Origin: CAZMHL01 sp045605445 | GTDB lineage: Bacteria > Bacillota > Clostridia > RGIG6154 | DNA length: 64,000 nucleotides | Direction: 5' to 3' | Assembly: GCA_045605445.1 (NCBI GenBank) | Contig: JAZUPZ010000024.1 | Coordinates: 1-64,000, forward strand | Part shown: positions 1 through 7,045 of the stretch, piece by piece | Position numbering within the stretch: position 1 is the first letter of the stretch | How the letters are laid out: every line of letters begins with the position of its first letter | Notes under the pieces: generated by a model | Told to the model about the DNA's origin: nothing | Database searches by the model: none | Seen by the model: only the letters and a program-made list of their open reading frames with translations | Translations under genes and position numbers: made by a program

Positions 1-140
1 TCTCCGTCAACATAGTATCTGTAATAACCGTCGCTATCCAGAACTACGCCGTTTGTGTTGTCTGCTGCCAATGCGATTCCTGAGAAAAGGTTAATCATCA
101 TTGCAACTGTGAGCAACACGGCAAAAATTCTTTTACTCAT
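1..140 (-). CDS. Secreted protein, N-terminal fragment cut by the window edge
   Basis: Only the first 46 codons are present; the gene continues beyond base 1. Translation from the ATG at 140 gives MSKRIFAVLLTVAMMINLFS and then GIALAADNTN, a typical signal peptide: positive N-terminus, hydrophobic core, and an Ala-Leu-Ala-Ala-type signal peptidase I site near residue 26. The start is supported by a purine-rich GAAAGGAAA about 7 bases upstream. The mature part begins with DNTNGVVLDSDGYYRYYVDG, which I do not recognise. Role unknown, but the product is predicted to be exported. Confidence 0.75.
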   Translation of the reverse strand, partial: MSKRIFAVLLTVAMMINLFSGIALAADNTNGVVLDSDGYYRYYVDG

Positions 141-658
141 AAATAGTTTCCTTTCTTTTGGCACTTTATGATATGCCTTGTTTTTATATTGTGTCAGATA
201 CTTTTATGTCATAATTAAATTTTTGCTCAACAATGCTGTCCGAATTCACCTTTTTAGAGGCTTTACAGTCTTTTTTTAGCAAACATCTCCTTTTTATATT
301 TTCAAAATTGAATACACTTAGTTACAATAATTCTACCATTATTAAACAACTCTGTCAAGGGAATTTGTACTATATAATTCAACAAAAATTTCACATAAAA
401 AACACAGGTCAGAAAACCCGCCTGATATAAACAAATTATTCCTTACGACTTCGCTTCAGACACATCAGGAATAGGAAAAAATGTTTGGAACAGTCAAACT
501 TATCCCAAAGCTGTATGTTTATACTGCGAGTGGTTAAGTTAGGCTGTAGCAAAAAATTATAAAAGGAAACTCCAACAACTTAAAACTTTTTGATTCCGTT
601 TATAAAAAAACAAATCCGGACCTTTTTGCGATCCGGACTTTTTTACATTACTGATAAA
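141..658. other. Intergenic region without a credible gene
   Basis: About 520 bases between the divergent-side secreted protein and the BMP lipoprotein gene. The only sizeable ORF (233-430, plus strand) has no ribosome binding site and low-complexity composition, so it is not called. The stretch contains a small palindrome at 496-540 (arms AACTTA/TAAGTT, core GTATgtttATAC followed by GCGAGTGG) that belongs to the GTAC-core element family described in the findings, and a terminator-like repeat near 612-641. Confidence 0.6.
612..641 (-). terminator. Probable terminator of the xpt-BMP operon
   Basis: Two copies of the palindromic hexamer TCCGGA separated by an A-rich loop, followed on the minus strand by a T-rich run. 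It lies directly after the BMP stop codon. The stem is only 6 bp, so this is a weak-looking but well-placed terminator. Confidence 0.5.
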
Positions 659-1849
659 TTATTTAATTGTGATACCATCAATATCAACATCAAAGTAAGG
701 CGCGCTTCTGAATTCTGATTCGTGGAAATATCCGTCAGAAACAACTTCTGTATCAGGAGTGAACGCATCGTCTGAATCAACGTCTGCCATATAGCTTTCA
801 AGTGTTTTTCCGCCAACTGTGAATGTAGCTGTGTCAAATACCTTGATTTCGCCGCTGATAAGACCTTCTCTTACTTCGTCGATCTTAGCCTGTGTTCCTT
901 CAGCTGCAACTGCTTCGTTAAGTCCCATGTTCTGAACAACGTCTTCTTTAAGACCGCCGCAGAAATCCTGAGTGATTTCTTTGCCTTCCATTACAGATGT
1001 AATGAGGTGTTCAAAATATGGCTGCCAGTTGATTTTTGAAGAAATAAGAGCTGTGTTAGGACCCCATTCTCTTGTGTCAAGATTGTAAGCTACGTTTGGA
1101 ATGCCTGCTTCTTCACAAGCCTTAGGAGCACCCTCTGAGTCAGCATGCTGGCTGATAAGAACGCAACCGTCTGCAATAAGAGCATTAGCTGTTTCTTTTT
1201 CTGCAGCAATGTCAAACCATGAGTTTGTGAATTTAACATCCATTGTTACACTTGGGCAAACATAACGTGCGCCAAGGAAGAATGATGTGTAACCTGATTT
1301 AACTTCAGCATAAGGATATGCACCTACATAACCCATTTTAGCCTGTTCAGCTGTAATTTCTCCGCTTTCAATCATTTCATTAAGCTTAAGTCCTGCTGCT
1401 ACACCTGCAAGGAATCTGCCTTCATAAATTGAAGCAAATGCATTGTAGTAGTTAGGAAGCTTCTCTGTGTGAGCCTTTGTACCTGTTGCATGTGCAAAAA
1501 CTACTTCAGGGAATTCTTTAGCTGCCTGAATCATAAAGTCTTCGTGACCGAAGCTATCTGCAAAAACAACGTCGCAACCTGAGTCAACAAGTTCAGCAGC
1601 TGCTTCGTAGCAAGCATTTGTTTCAGGAATGTTTGTTTTGATTAAAACCTGGTCTTCTGAAAGTCCCAAAGCTTCTGTTGCTGCTTTTGCAGCGTCTAAA
1701 AAGTTTTTGTCGTAAGTTGAATTTTCGTCATGAAGGAAAATAAAACCTACTTTGAAGTCAGCATCAACTGTTGCTTCGCCGCAGCTTGTGAGCATCATGC
1801 AGGATGCAATCATCATAACTGCGAGTAATAATGAAATAATTTTTTTCAT
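659..1849 (-). CDS. BMP-family ABC transporter substrate-binding lipoprotein
   Basis: Basic membrane protein (BMP/PnrA/TmpC/Med) family solute-binding lipoprotein, whose characterised members bind purine nucleosides for ABC import. Start is the ATG at 1849 (MKKIISL), preceded by AAGGAGGTAAACAT; an in-frame start 9 codons upstream lacks a ribosome site. Residues 1-22 form a lipoprotein signal peptide ending in the lipobox LTSC, so Cys23 would be lipidated and the protein anchored outside the membrane. The body (VGFIFLHDENSTYDKNFLDA, later SQHADSEGAPKACEEAG) matches the two-lobed BMP fold. It follows xpt by 53 bp, apparently in one operon, which supports a purine or nucleoside ligand. No permease or ATPase gene is in the window. 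Confidence 0.88.
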   Translation of the reverse strand: MKKIISLLLAVMMIASCMMLTSCGEATVDADFKVGFIFLHDENSTYDKNFLDAAKAATEALGLSEDQVLIKTNIPETNACYEAAAELVDSGCDVVFADSFGHEDFMIQAAKEFPEVVFAHATGTKAHTEKLPNYYNAFASIYEGRFLAGVAAGLKLNEMIESGEITAEQAKMGYVGAYPYAEVKSGYTSFFLGARYVCPSVTMDVKFTNSWFDIAAEKETANALIADGCVLISQHADSEGAPKACEEAGIPNVAYNLDTREWGPNTALISSKINWQPYFEHLITSVMEGKEITQDFCGGLKEDVVQNMGLNEAVAAEGTQAKIDEVREGLISGEIKVFDTATFTVGGKTLESYMADVDSDDAFTPDTEVVSDGYFHESEFRSAPYFDVDIDGITIK

Positions 1850-1902
1850 TATGTTTACCTCCTTGCCCTCCGGCAAAATTTTTTATGTAAATAAAATTTA
1901 CA

Positions 1903-2490
1903 TCATTTTCTGAAGGTGAGAGAATCTTCTGACATTGATTCAACAATTGCAAGAGAATCAACTCTTATTCCCTTCTCCCTTAACTCGTCGCCTCCGCCCT
2001 GGAAGCCCTTTTCTATGGCAATGGCACAGCCGCAAAGCTCCGCTCCTGCCCGGTTAAGAATATCCATAAGTCCGCACAAAGCATTTCCCTTTGCAAGAAA
2101 ATCGTCGATAAGCAGAACCTTGTCTCCCTTTCCAAGAAAGTCTTTACTTACAATAGCATCGTAAACATTTTTCTTTGTAAAGGAAGTTACTCTTGAAGAG
2201 TAAAATTCATCAGAAATATTGCTTGATTTGTTCTTTTTGGCAAACACAACCGGCACCTTCATAAAATGAGCTGCCGCAAACGCAATCGCAATTCCCGATG
2301 TTTCGATTGTAAGTATTTTATTAACAGGCGTATCTTTATACAAACGGGCAATTTCCTTTCCCATTTCCATCAGAAATTCAACGTCGATCTGATGATTAAG
2401 AAAACAGTCTACCTTTAAAATGTTTCCAGGAAGAACTCTTCCCTCTTTAAGTATTTTTTCTTCCAGCGCTTTTATAAATATCACTCCCAT
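1903..2490 (-). CDS. xpt: Xanthine phosphoribosyltransferase
   Basis: Converts xanthine and PRPP to XMP in purine salvage. The sequence follows Bacillus subtilis Xpt closely along its length: KVDCFLNHQID near the N-terminus, IETSGIAIAFA, the PRPP-binding loop LLIDDFLAKGNA, and FQGGGDELREKG near the C-terminus; length is about 191-196 residues. The start is uncertain. The ATG at 2490 has no ribosome site and follows a terminator U-tract. An SD (GGGAG) sits 9 bases before an in-frame ATA at 2473-2475, which aligns exactly with Met1 of B. subtilis Xpt (ATA-KALEEKI against MEALKRKI). First gene of a two-gene purine operon with the BMP lipoprotein, controlled by an attenuator-like leader. Confidence 0.92.
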   Translation of the reverse strand: MGVIFIKALEEKILKEGRVLPGNILKVDCFLNHQIDVEFLMEMGKEIARLYKDTPVNKILTIETSGIAIAFAAAHFMKVPVVFAKKNKSSNISDEFYSSRVTSFTKKNVYDAIVSKDFLGKGDKVLLIDDFLAKGNALCGLMDILNRAGAELCGCAIAIEKGFQGGGDELREKGIRVDSLAIVESMSEDSLTFRK

Positions 2491-2626
2491 GTAACAAAAA
2501 AACATACCGCAAAGATATGTTTACCGACAGATATAAGACTTCCCGAATCCGTTAATTTCACACATTCAGGCTAATCTTACGGAGCATTTAACCCTCCACT
2601 GCGGCAAACGCTTTTTCGTTAGAAAA
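2491..2626 (-). promoter_or_regulatory. Structured leader with terminator upstream of xpt (attenuator/riboswitch candidate)
   Basis: Between the promoter and xpt lies a roughly 120-nt untranslated leader. On the minus strand it contains an early hairpin (CTTTTT/AAAAAG), a GGAG/CTCC hairpin, and a larger stem in which TAAGA pairs with TCTTA and CCTGAAT with ATTCGGG around a 15-nt loop. It ends in a terminator-like hairpin (AACATA/TATGTT) with a run of seven T (about 2494-2521), immediately before the coding region. The segment CCGCA near the 5' end can pair with TGCGG in the terminator loop, offering a switch. The conserved core of the usual purine (G-box) aptamer is not recognisable, so ligand and class are unknown. 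Confidence 0.55.
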
Positions 2627-2655
2627 AGTATAGCATACCCAATATTAAAAGTCAA
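2627..2655 (-). promoter_or_regulatory. Promoter of xpt operon
   Basis: Reading the minus strand: -35 TTGACT (2650-2655), 17-bp spacer, -10 TATACT (2627-2632). Good sigma-A type promoter positioned to transcribe the xpt leader. Confidence 0.75.
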
Positions 2656-2669
2656 CAAAATTCTAACTT

Positions 2670-2999
2670 TTAATACAATATTCTGATATGTCCCACAACG
2701 GGCATCGGAGTATCATTCCCCCTTAAGGCTCTGAAGATTCCCATTAACGACAGTGCAAGGAAAAAAAGTCCCTCCATATCCTTAAGGATATTTATTATTC
2801 CCTGACCTGTTCCGCCGAACAGCAGTTGCCACATCATTATTCCGAAATCCACCAGAAGTTTAAGCATTCCTATAACCATCGCCTGATTCATATGAACCTT
2901 TGACTTCTGAAAATCTCCCAGAATAAGCGCAAGAACCCATCCGGGAACAGAAAAATAGCAAAGAATATCCGTTATTTTCTTGTTTAAAACCTTAATCAT
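2670..2999 (-). CDS. Small membrane protein, Tic20/DUF4870-like
   Basis: 109 residues with about three hydrophobic segments (around residues 16-27, 40-62 and 74-90). The layout, with an N-terminal ILCYFSVPGWVLALILGD and a central GMLKLLVDFGIMMWQLLFGG, resembles the small Tic20-like/DUF4870 membrane proteins of Bacillota, whose function is unknown. The start at 2999 overlaps the last 8 bases of the upstream YkvI-like gene, so the two are probably co-translated. Family assignment is by general appearance only. Confidence 0.55.
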   Translation of the reverse strand: MIKVLNKKITDILCYFSVPGWVLALILGDFQKSKVHMNQAMVIGMLKLLVDFGIMMWQLLFGGTGQGIINILKDMEGLFFLALSLMGIFRALRGNDTPMPVVGHIRILY

Positions 3000-4044
3000 T
3001 TTCTTCTTCCTTTCCTGTTAAAAAATTAAAAAGCACTCCCGTTATTGCGAAGAAACCAAGATATCCACAAAGGGGATAAACAAAGGAAATAAGCTGCGAA
3101 AAGCCTACCCTTCCCAGAACAAGTCCCAAAGCGCAAATAAGTGTTACCGTCATTTTTTTGTTCAGTCCCGTTATTTTTGTTTTAAGGTAAACAACCGTTG
3201 AAACTATGCAGGACAACGAGGTTGAAAACATTGCCGCAAGAAGCAAAACCCCGTATACAATTCCAAGCACCGTATTTATGCCAAAAGAAACCTCAAGCAT
3301 AGGCAGCTGAGCTGTTTTACTCTGAGGATATACCTCCATTGAGAGGATTATCCCGAGGGATATTACAAGAAGCATAAGGCAACCAAGGAAAATTCCGCAA
3401 AAGGCATCACGGCGGCTTTTTACATTAACGCCCACCGGGGCAAGAATTGCAATTGAACAGAAGAAATTATAGGAAACAAAAACCCCTGCCGACACAAGCC
3501 AGTTTCCAAGAAGCGGATTTCCCAAAGTTACGGCTTCGCCGGGAAAAGCAATTCCTTTCCCTGCTCCCGCAAGAATAAAAACAACCGTTGTGCAAACCGT
3601 AAGAGCCGGAACCACCATTGAAAACACCTTTGTCATACTCCCGATTCCGCCCATTGCCGCAAGGGCACACAAAAGGCAGAACAAAAGCAGCGAAAGGTCT
3701 GCCGGAATTCCTGCAATGCGGTTCAAAAGAGTTCCCGCACCCGCCGCCATTATAACAAAAATTCCAAACATAAAAAAGCCTTCAAAGAATCCGAAAAAGC
3801 CTCTTAACACTTTGTTTTCTTTTTTTACTATTATTTTATCGGCCTCATATATTCCGCTGTCGGAAGAAATGCACACAACCCCGTAGCCCAGAACAAGCTG
3901 AAACACCAGCGCTGCGGCAAGTCCGAAAAAGCCGTAAACCCCGAAGGATGAGAAAAACTGATACAGCTCCTGCCCGGAAACGTAGCCCGCTCCCAGAAAG
4001 CACCCGGCATATACAAAGCCAAGCTTTATTACTTCTTTGTTCAT
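2992..4044 (-). CDS. YkvI-family membrane transporter-like protein
   Basis: Polytopic membrane protein of about 350 residues with roughly ten transmembrane segments, matching the YkvI family, which has a LeuT-type transporter fold and no established substrate. The N-terminus (LGFVYAGCFLGAGYVSGQEL) carries the glycine-rich unwound first helix typical of that fold. I start at ATG 4044 (MNKEVIKLG), which has GAGG ten bases upstream; the longer ORF start lacks an RBS. That RBS lies in the 3' arm of the terminator of the preceding LOG gene, so folding of readthrough RNA would hide it. The 3' end overlaps the small membrane protein by 8 bases. Confidence 0.75.
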   Translation of the reverse strand: MNKEVIKLGFVYAGCFLGAGYVSGQELYQFFSSFGVYGFFGLAAALVFQLVLGYGVVCISSDSGIYEADKIIVKKENKVLRGFFGFFEGFFMFGIFVIMAAGAGTLLNRIAGIPADLSLLLFCLLCALAAMGGIGSMTKVFSMVVPALTVCTTVVFILAGAGKGIAFPGEAVTLGNPLLGNWLVSAGVFVSYNFFCSIAILAPVGVNVKSRRDAFCGIFLGCLMLLVISLGIILSMEVYPQSKTAQLPMLEVSFGINTVLGIVYGVLLLAAMFSTSLSCIVSTVVYLKTKITGLNKKMTVTLICALGLVLGRVGFSQLISFVYPLCGYLGFFAITGVLFNFLTGKEEEND

Positions 4045-4051
4045 AAATAAA

Positions 4052-4086
4052 AACCTCGCGGATATTTTATCACACTCCGCAAGGTT
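4052..4086 (-). terminator. Terminator after the LOG-family gene, overlapping the YkvI start region
   Basis: Inverted repeat with arms AACCTTGCGGA and TCCGCGAGGTT (one mismatch) and a T-rich tail on the minus strand. The 3' arm contains the GAGG that serves as ribosome binding site for the YkvI-like gene. Confidence 0.7.
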
Positions 4087-4098
4087 TTTCAACAATTA

Positions 4099-4683
4099 TT
4101 ATTTATCGCTGATAGTCTTCAGCTTTTCTATGCTTAAAGCTTCCTCTTTATAATTTTCAATATAATCGAGCATTTCGTCGATATCAACAAAAGCTTTGTA
4201 AAGGTTTAAAGACGCCTCTCTCATAAAGTTTCCCTTTACTGTTTTTTCAAGCATTGCAATCATTTCATTGTAATAACCGTTTACGTTGAAAATCGCAATA
4301 GGCTTATTGTGTCTGCCCAGCTGTTTCAGAGTGAAAATTTCAAAAAATTCCTCATAGGTTCCTATTCCGCCGGGAGTCATTATAAAAGCATCGGATTTAT
4401 CCTCCATTATCTGCTTTCTTTCCCTCATAGTTTCGGTGGGAATAAATTCGCTGCATTCTTCAAACAAAACACCGTCAACTTTAAAAAACGTTGGCGCAAC
4501 TCCTATTATTTCCCCTTTTCCTTCCCTTACGCCTCTTGCAGCGGCTCCCATAAGTCCGCAAGCTCCTCCGCCGAACACAAGGCCTATTTTCCTCTCTGCC
4601 ATTTTTCTGCCCAGCTCTTCGCCTTTTTCTATGTACTCTTTGTCAATAAGATCACTTGATGACCCGTATACGCAAATTCTCAT
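4099..4683 (-). CDS. LOG-family protein (cytokinin riboside 5'-monophosphate phosphoribohydrolase type)
   Basis: 194 residues with a Rossmann-like fold of the LOG/YvdD family (TIGR00730), enzymes that cleave the N-glycosidic bond of nucleoside 5'-monophosphates. Seen: MRICVYGSS at the N-terminus, GGGACGLMGAAARGV, the TMRERKQIM helix, and the diagnostic PGGIGTYEEFFE motif in the second half. Bacterial members are often annotated as lysine decarboxylase-like, but the PGGxGTxxE motif supports the phosphoribohydrolase reading. Physiological substrate in this organism is unknown. It is upstream of and on the same strand as the YkvI-like gene but separated by a terminator hairpin. Confidence 0.88.
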   Translation of the reverse strand: MRICVYGSSSDLIDKEYIEKGEELGRKMAERKIGLVFGGGACGLMGAAARGVREGKGEIIGVAPTFFKVDGVLFEECSEFIPTETMRERKQIMEDKSDAFIMTPGGIGTYEEFFEIFTLKQLGRHNKPIAIFNVNGYYNEMIAMLEKTVKGNFMREASLNLYKAFVDIDEMLDYIENYKEEALSIEKLKTISDK

Positions 4684-4727
4684 TAACCATCATCCTTTCC
4701 GTTAATTCTATGCTGTCCTTTGAAAAT

Positions 4728-5105
4728 TTATCTTCTTTTCTGAGGACCTACGCTGAAGGTTGAAATAAGCAGAAACAACGTTACCGGGAACAGTACGGAA
4801 ACAACAAGATGCACCAGAAAGGCAAGAAATCCCCAGAGCTTAACCTTTATTACATCAATCACCAGAACAGCAAGCTCAATAACACCGCTTATTATCCAGA
4901 GAACAGTTCTCAGTTCAGGTTTGAAAATACCGATAATAAAAAGCACAACCGCACCAAAAGACACAAAAGTGCAGGGCCACATTCTGTAATTTTTCTTTTC
5001 TTCAAAAAATTCAAAACCTTTCGACATTGCAAGAATATCAATTATAAATGCAAGCAAAGTTGCAGGACCAACCGCCCAGCTCATTATCTGAAGTATATCC
5101 ATCAT
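4728..5105 (-). CDS. Hypothetical membrane protein with four hydrophobic segments
   Basis: 125 residues. Hydrophobic stretches at about 10-28, 45-62, 67-86 and 90-115 indicate a four-pass membrane protein. The RBS AAGGAG precedes two consecutive ATG codons (5105 and 5102), either of which could start translation. I do not recognise the family. It lies 45 bp upstream of the LOG gene on the same strand and may be co-transcribed with it. Confidence 0.6.
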   Translation of the reverse strand: MMDILQIMSWAVGPATLLAFIIDILAMSKGFEFFEEKKNYRMWPCTFVSFGAVVLFIIGIFKPELRTVLWIISGVIELAVLVIDVIKVKLWGFLAFLVHLVVSVLFPVTLFLLISTFSVGPQKRR

Positions 5106-5196
5106 TTTTCTCCTTTTTAACTTGTTTCAAAAATTATACCATTTTTTTCAGAAATAATCAACTCAATTTCTGCATATAATCAAAGTGGTGATATTT

Positions 5197-5664
5197 ATGA
5201 GTAAATTTAAAACATATGCTAAAAACATTTTAATTGCGCTGGCAGTCGGATTTTTATCGGCATTGCTCACAAGAGGAGATATGGAAAGCTTTAACACTCT
5301 GACAAAGCCTCCCCTTACGCCGCCGGACATTGTTTTTCCGATAGTATGGGGAATTCTTTACACCCTTATGGGAATAAGCCTTTCAATGGTTCAGCTTTCC
5401 CCCGGCCCGAAGGCTCTTATTCAGAAATCAACAATATACTATTACATTCAGCTTTTCTTTAACTTTTTCTGGTCCATATGGTTCTTTAAGTTTCAGTTTT
5501 TGCTGTTTTCCTTCCTATGGCTTCTTGCTATGCTCTTCTTCATAATTGTTATGACGGTTAATTTTTTCAGGATAAACAAAATTGCCGCATATCTTCAGAT
5601 CCCATACATCCTCTGGGTGACCTTTGCGGGATATCTTAACTTTATGTATTTTCTCCTGAACTGA
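5197..5664 (+). CDS. TspO/MBR family protein
   Basis: About 155 residues with five transmembrane helices, matching the TspO/peripheral benzodiazepine receptor family, which binds porphyrins and related ligands in the membrane. Family features seen: LTKPPLTPPDIVFPIVWGIL with the PP-WxFP-type segment, YTLMGISLSM, and FFWSIWFFKFQ in the fourth helix region. Start is ATG 5197 (MSKFKTYAKN) after GTGGTGAT; the longer form begins with a GTG inside this site. A strong terminator follows directly, so it is probably monocistronic. Confidence 0.9.
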   Translation: MSKFKTYAKNILIALAVGFLSALLTRGDMESFNTLTKPPLTPPDIVFPIVWGILYTLMGISLSMVQLSPGPKALIQKSTIYYYIQLFFNFFWSIWFFKFQFLLFSFLWLLAMLFFIIVMTVNFFRINKIAAYLQIPYILWVTFAGYLNFMYFLLN

Positions 5665-5668
5665 TTTC

Positions 5669-5703
5669 CACCCCGCCGGCTTCGGTCGGCGGGGTGTTTT
5701 TTA
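5669..5703 (+). terminator. Strong terminator after tspO
   Basis: GC-rich stem CACCCCGCCG pairing with CGGCGGGGTG around a short loop, followed by TTTTTTA. Textbook intrinsic terminator right after the stop codon. Confidence 0.9.
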
Positions 5704-5718
5704 TGCGATGTTTTGAAC

Positions 5719-5788
5719 TTCGCCGACAGGCGAAACATCACTTGCCGAAGGCAAACTTAACTGATTCGATATTGACGAAATCGTCAAT
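5719..5788. repeat. Hairpin array 1
   Basis: Three successive short hairpins: TTCGCC/GGCGAA (5719-5734), TTGCC/GGCAA (5742-5754) and ATTGACG/CGTCAAT (5771-5788), the first two separated by a short ACATCA-type spacer. Same grammar as the arrays near 31.1, 34.4, 34.9 and 63.7 kb. Confidence 0.6.
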
Positions 5789-5905
5789 CAGATATATAAT
5801 CAAATCGGTGACAGAGGATATATAACTGCCGGAAGAACAGGTGAAGACTTTACCGTCAAAAAAGTAGTTTGGCTTTTTAAATCAGCAGGTGTTGCTATCA
5901 TCTAA
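5765..5905 (+). pseudogene. Possible C-terminal gene remnant
   Basis: An open frame without a start codon encodes 46 residues ending in a stop: FDIDEIVNQIYNQIGDRGYI, then TAGRTGEDFTVKKVV and WLFKSAGVAII. The composition looks protein-like and there is no start or RBS, so it may be the tail of a decayed gene. It overlaps hairpin array 1. I cannot name the parent family, and chance cannot be excluded for such a short frame. Confidence 0.3.
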
Positions 5906-5935
5906 AACGCTTATAACGGAGGGTTGGTGTTATAA

Positions 5936-6280
5936 ATGAATAAAAAAATATACATAATTCTTGCTTTTGTATTACTTTTGACAATAATTCTTGTTATAAA
6001 GCAAAATTGCACACCTAACATTGATTTTACAAAGTTTGACAAAAAAGTATGGAACGAATATCCGGATAAACGATATAAAATGATTGATGATTTTGAAAAC
6101 AGATACCTGCCGGAACATCTAAACAAACAAAAAGTCACAGAACTGTTGGGCAGTAAACAAATGCAAGAGATTGGTAACAGCTATAATTATGTGATTAGCG
6201 GAAGCTTAAATACACTGTACTATGCAATTGTTTTTGATGAATCCGGAAACTGTATTAAAACAGGGATTTACAGAGAATGA
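5936..6280 (+). CDS. Small membrane-anchored protein of unknown function
   Basis: 114 residues. An N-terminal hydrophobic helix (about residues 4-20) anchors a soluble domain. The soluble part, with KVTELLGSKQMQEIGNSYNY followed by LYYAIVFDESGNCIKTGIY, has the 'ELLG...Y-V-F-D-SG-C' pattern seen in SmpA/BamE-like small domains, but this is only a resemblance. RBS GGAGGGTTGG lies somewhat far (about 12 bases) from the ATG. It is followed after 68 bp by another small anchored protein on the same strand; the pair may form an operon. Confidence 0.6.
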   Translation: MNKKIYIILAFVLLLTIILVIKQNCTPNIDFTKFDKKVWNEYPDKRYKMIDDFENRYLPEHLNKQKVTELLGSKQMQEIGNSYNYVISGSLNTLYYAIVFDESGNCIKTGIYRE

Positions 6281-6348
6281 ACTCAAGAAAACGGTTCTGT
6301 TGTGTTTTATATGTTTACAACAGAAACGGCAACGTATGAGGTGATGGG

Positions 6349-6813
6349 ATGAAAAAATTATACACATTGATAATTGTTACAGTAGTAATATTATCTGTTG
6401 TATATGCGGTTGGAAACGGTAATTTCTATTTTGGAAGCAATTCTGAATTTTATGATACTGCTTTTGATTGTAAAAATAGCAAATGGCGATGTGACAAAAT
6501 GGGAATAGAAGCATTTATTCCTGCTGAGGAACTGTCAAATTATATGATACTGACCGATTTGAAGACAAATAAAAAGTATATTCTTTTCGCTCTGGACAAT
6601 TTTACCGTTGAGTTGTATTTGTACGAATCCTTTGGTACATCAGAATCAGAATATATTGAATTGTCAACATCTCAAAAAGCGTTATATACAACCCAGATTT
6701 ACTTCAGAAAAAAATGGGGAAAAGTGAAGGAATTTGTAATAGAAAACACAGATGAAAATTGTTGGTATAAATCCGGCAAATCTCAGATTACTTTCAAAAA
6801 AGTCGAAAGGTGA
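6349..6813 (+). CDS. Membrane-anchored or secreted hypothetical protein
   Basis: 154 residues beginning with a hydrophobic helix (LYTLIIVTVVILSVVYAV) that can act as a signal anchor, followed by an extracellular-type domain rich in aromatic and charged residues. Two cysteines flank the segment FDCKNSKWRC, and a third occurs near the C-terminus (NCWYKSG). The RBS GAGGTGATGGG is strong and well placed. No family recognised. Probably expressed with the preceding small anchored protein. Confidence 0.6.
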   Translation: MKKLYTLIIVTVVILSVVYAVGNGNFYFGSNSEFYDTAFDCKNSKWRCDKMGIEAFIPAEELSNYMILTDLKTNKKYILFALDNFTVELYLYESFGTSESEYIELSTSQKALYTTQIYFRKKWGKVKEFVIENTDENCWYKSGKSQITFKKVER

Positions 6814-6886
6814 CACGAAGGGACGTACCGGTTTGTTACGTTATTAGATAATAGATAAGGCAGAATAGATAATAGATAGAATGTGT

Positions 6887-6911
6887 GAACTCCGATGGAT
6901 ACCATCGGAGT
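6887..6911. repeat. AACTCCG-type hairpin
   Basis: Inverted repeat AACTCCGATG / CATCGGAGTT with a short loop, preceded by TAATAGATA-type A+T-rich repeats and followed by a TTATTATTTATTA-rich tract. It is one of at least six hairpins with this AACTCCG core in the window and may act as a bidirectional terminator here. Confidence 0.6.
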
Positions 6912-7045
6912 TACTTCCATTTTTATTCTTTATTATTTATTATTTATTCTTTAATACAAGCAAAGCAAGTATCACGGTTTTCCGAAACATAGAAATCTTT
7001 GATTTCGTAATGTTTCGTGAAGTTCGTATTATTTATTCTTTGGTT

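Noticed and set aside
233..430. 65-codon plus-strand ORF
   Set aside because: No ribosome binding site, A+T-rich low-complexity composition, no recognisable protein features.
2491..2655. Standard purine (G-box) riboswitch upstream of xpt
   Set aside because: Expected from gene context, but the conserved loop and junction sequences of that class are not visible on the minus strand.
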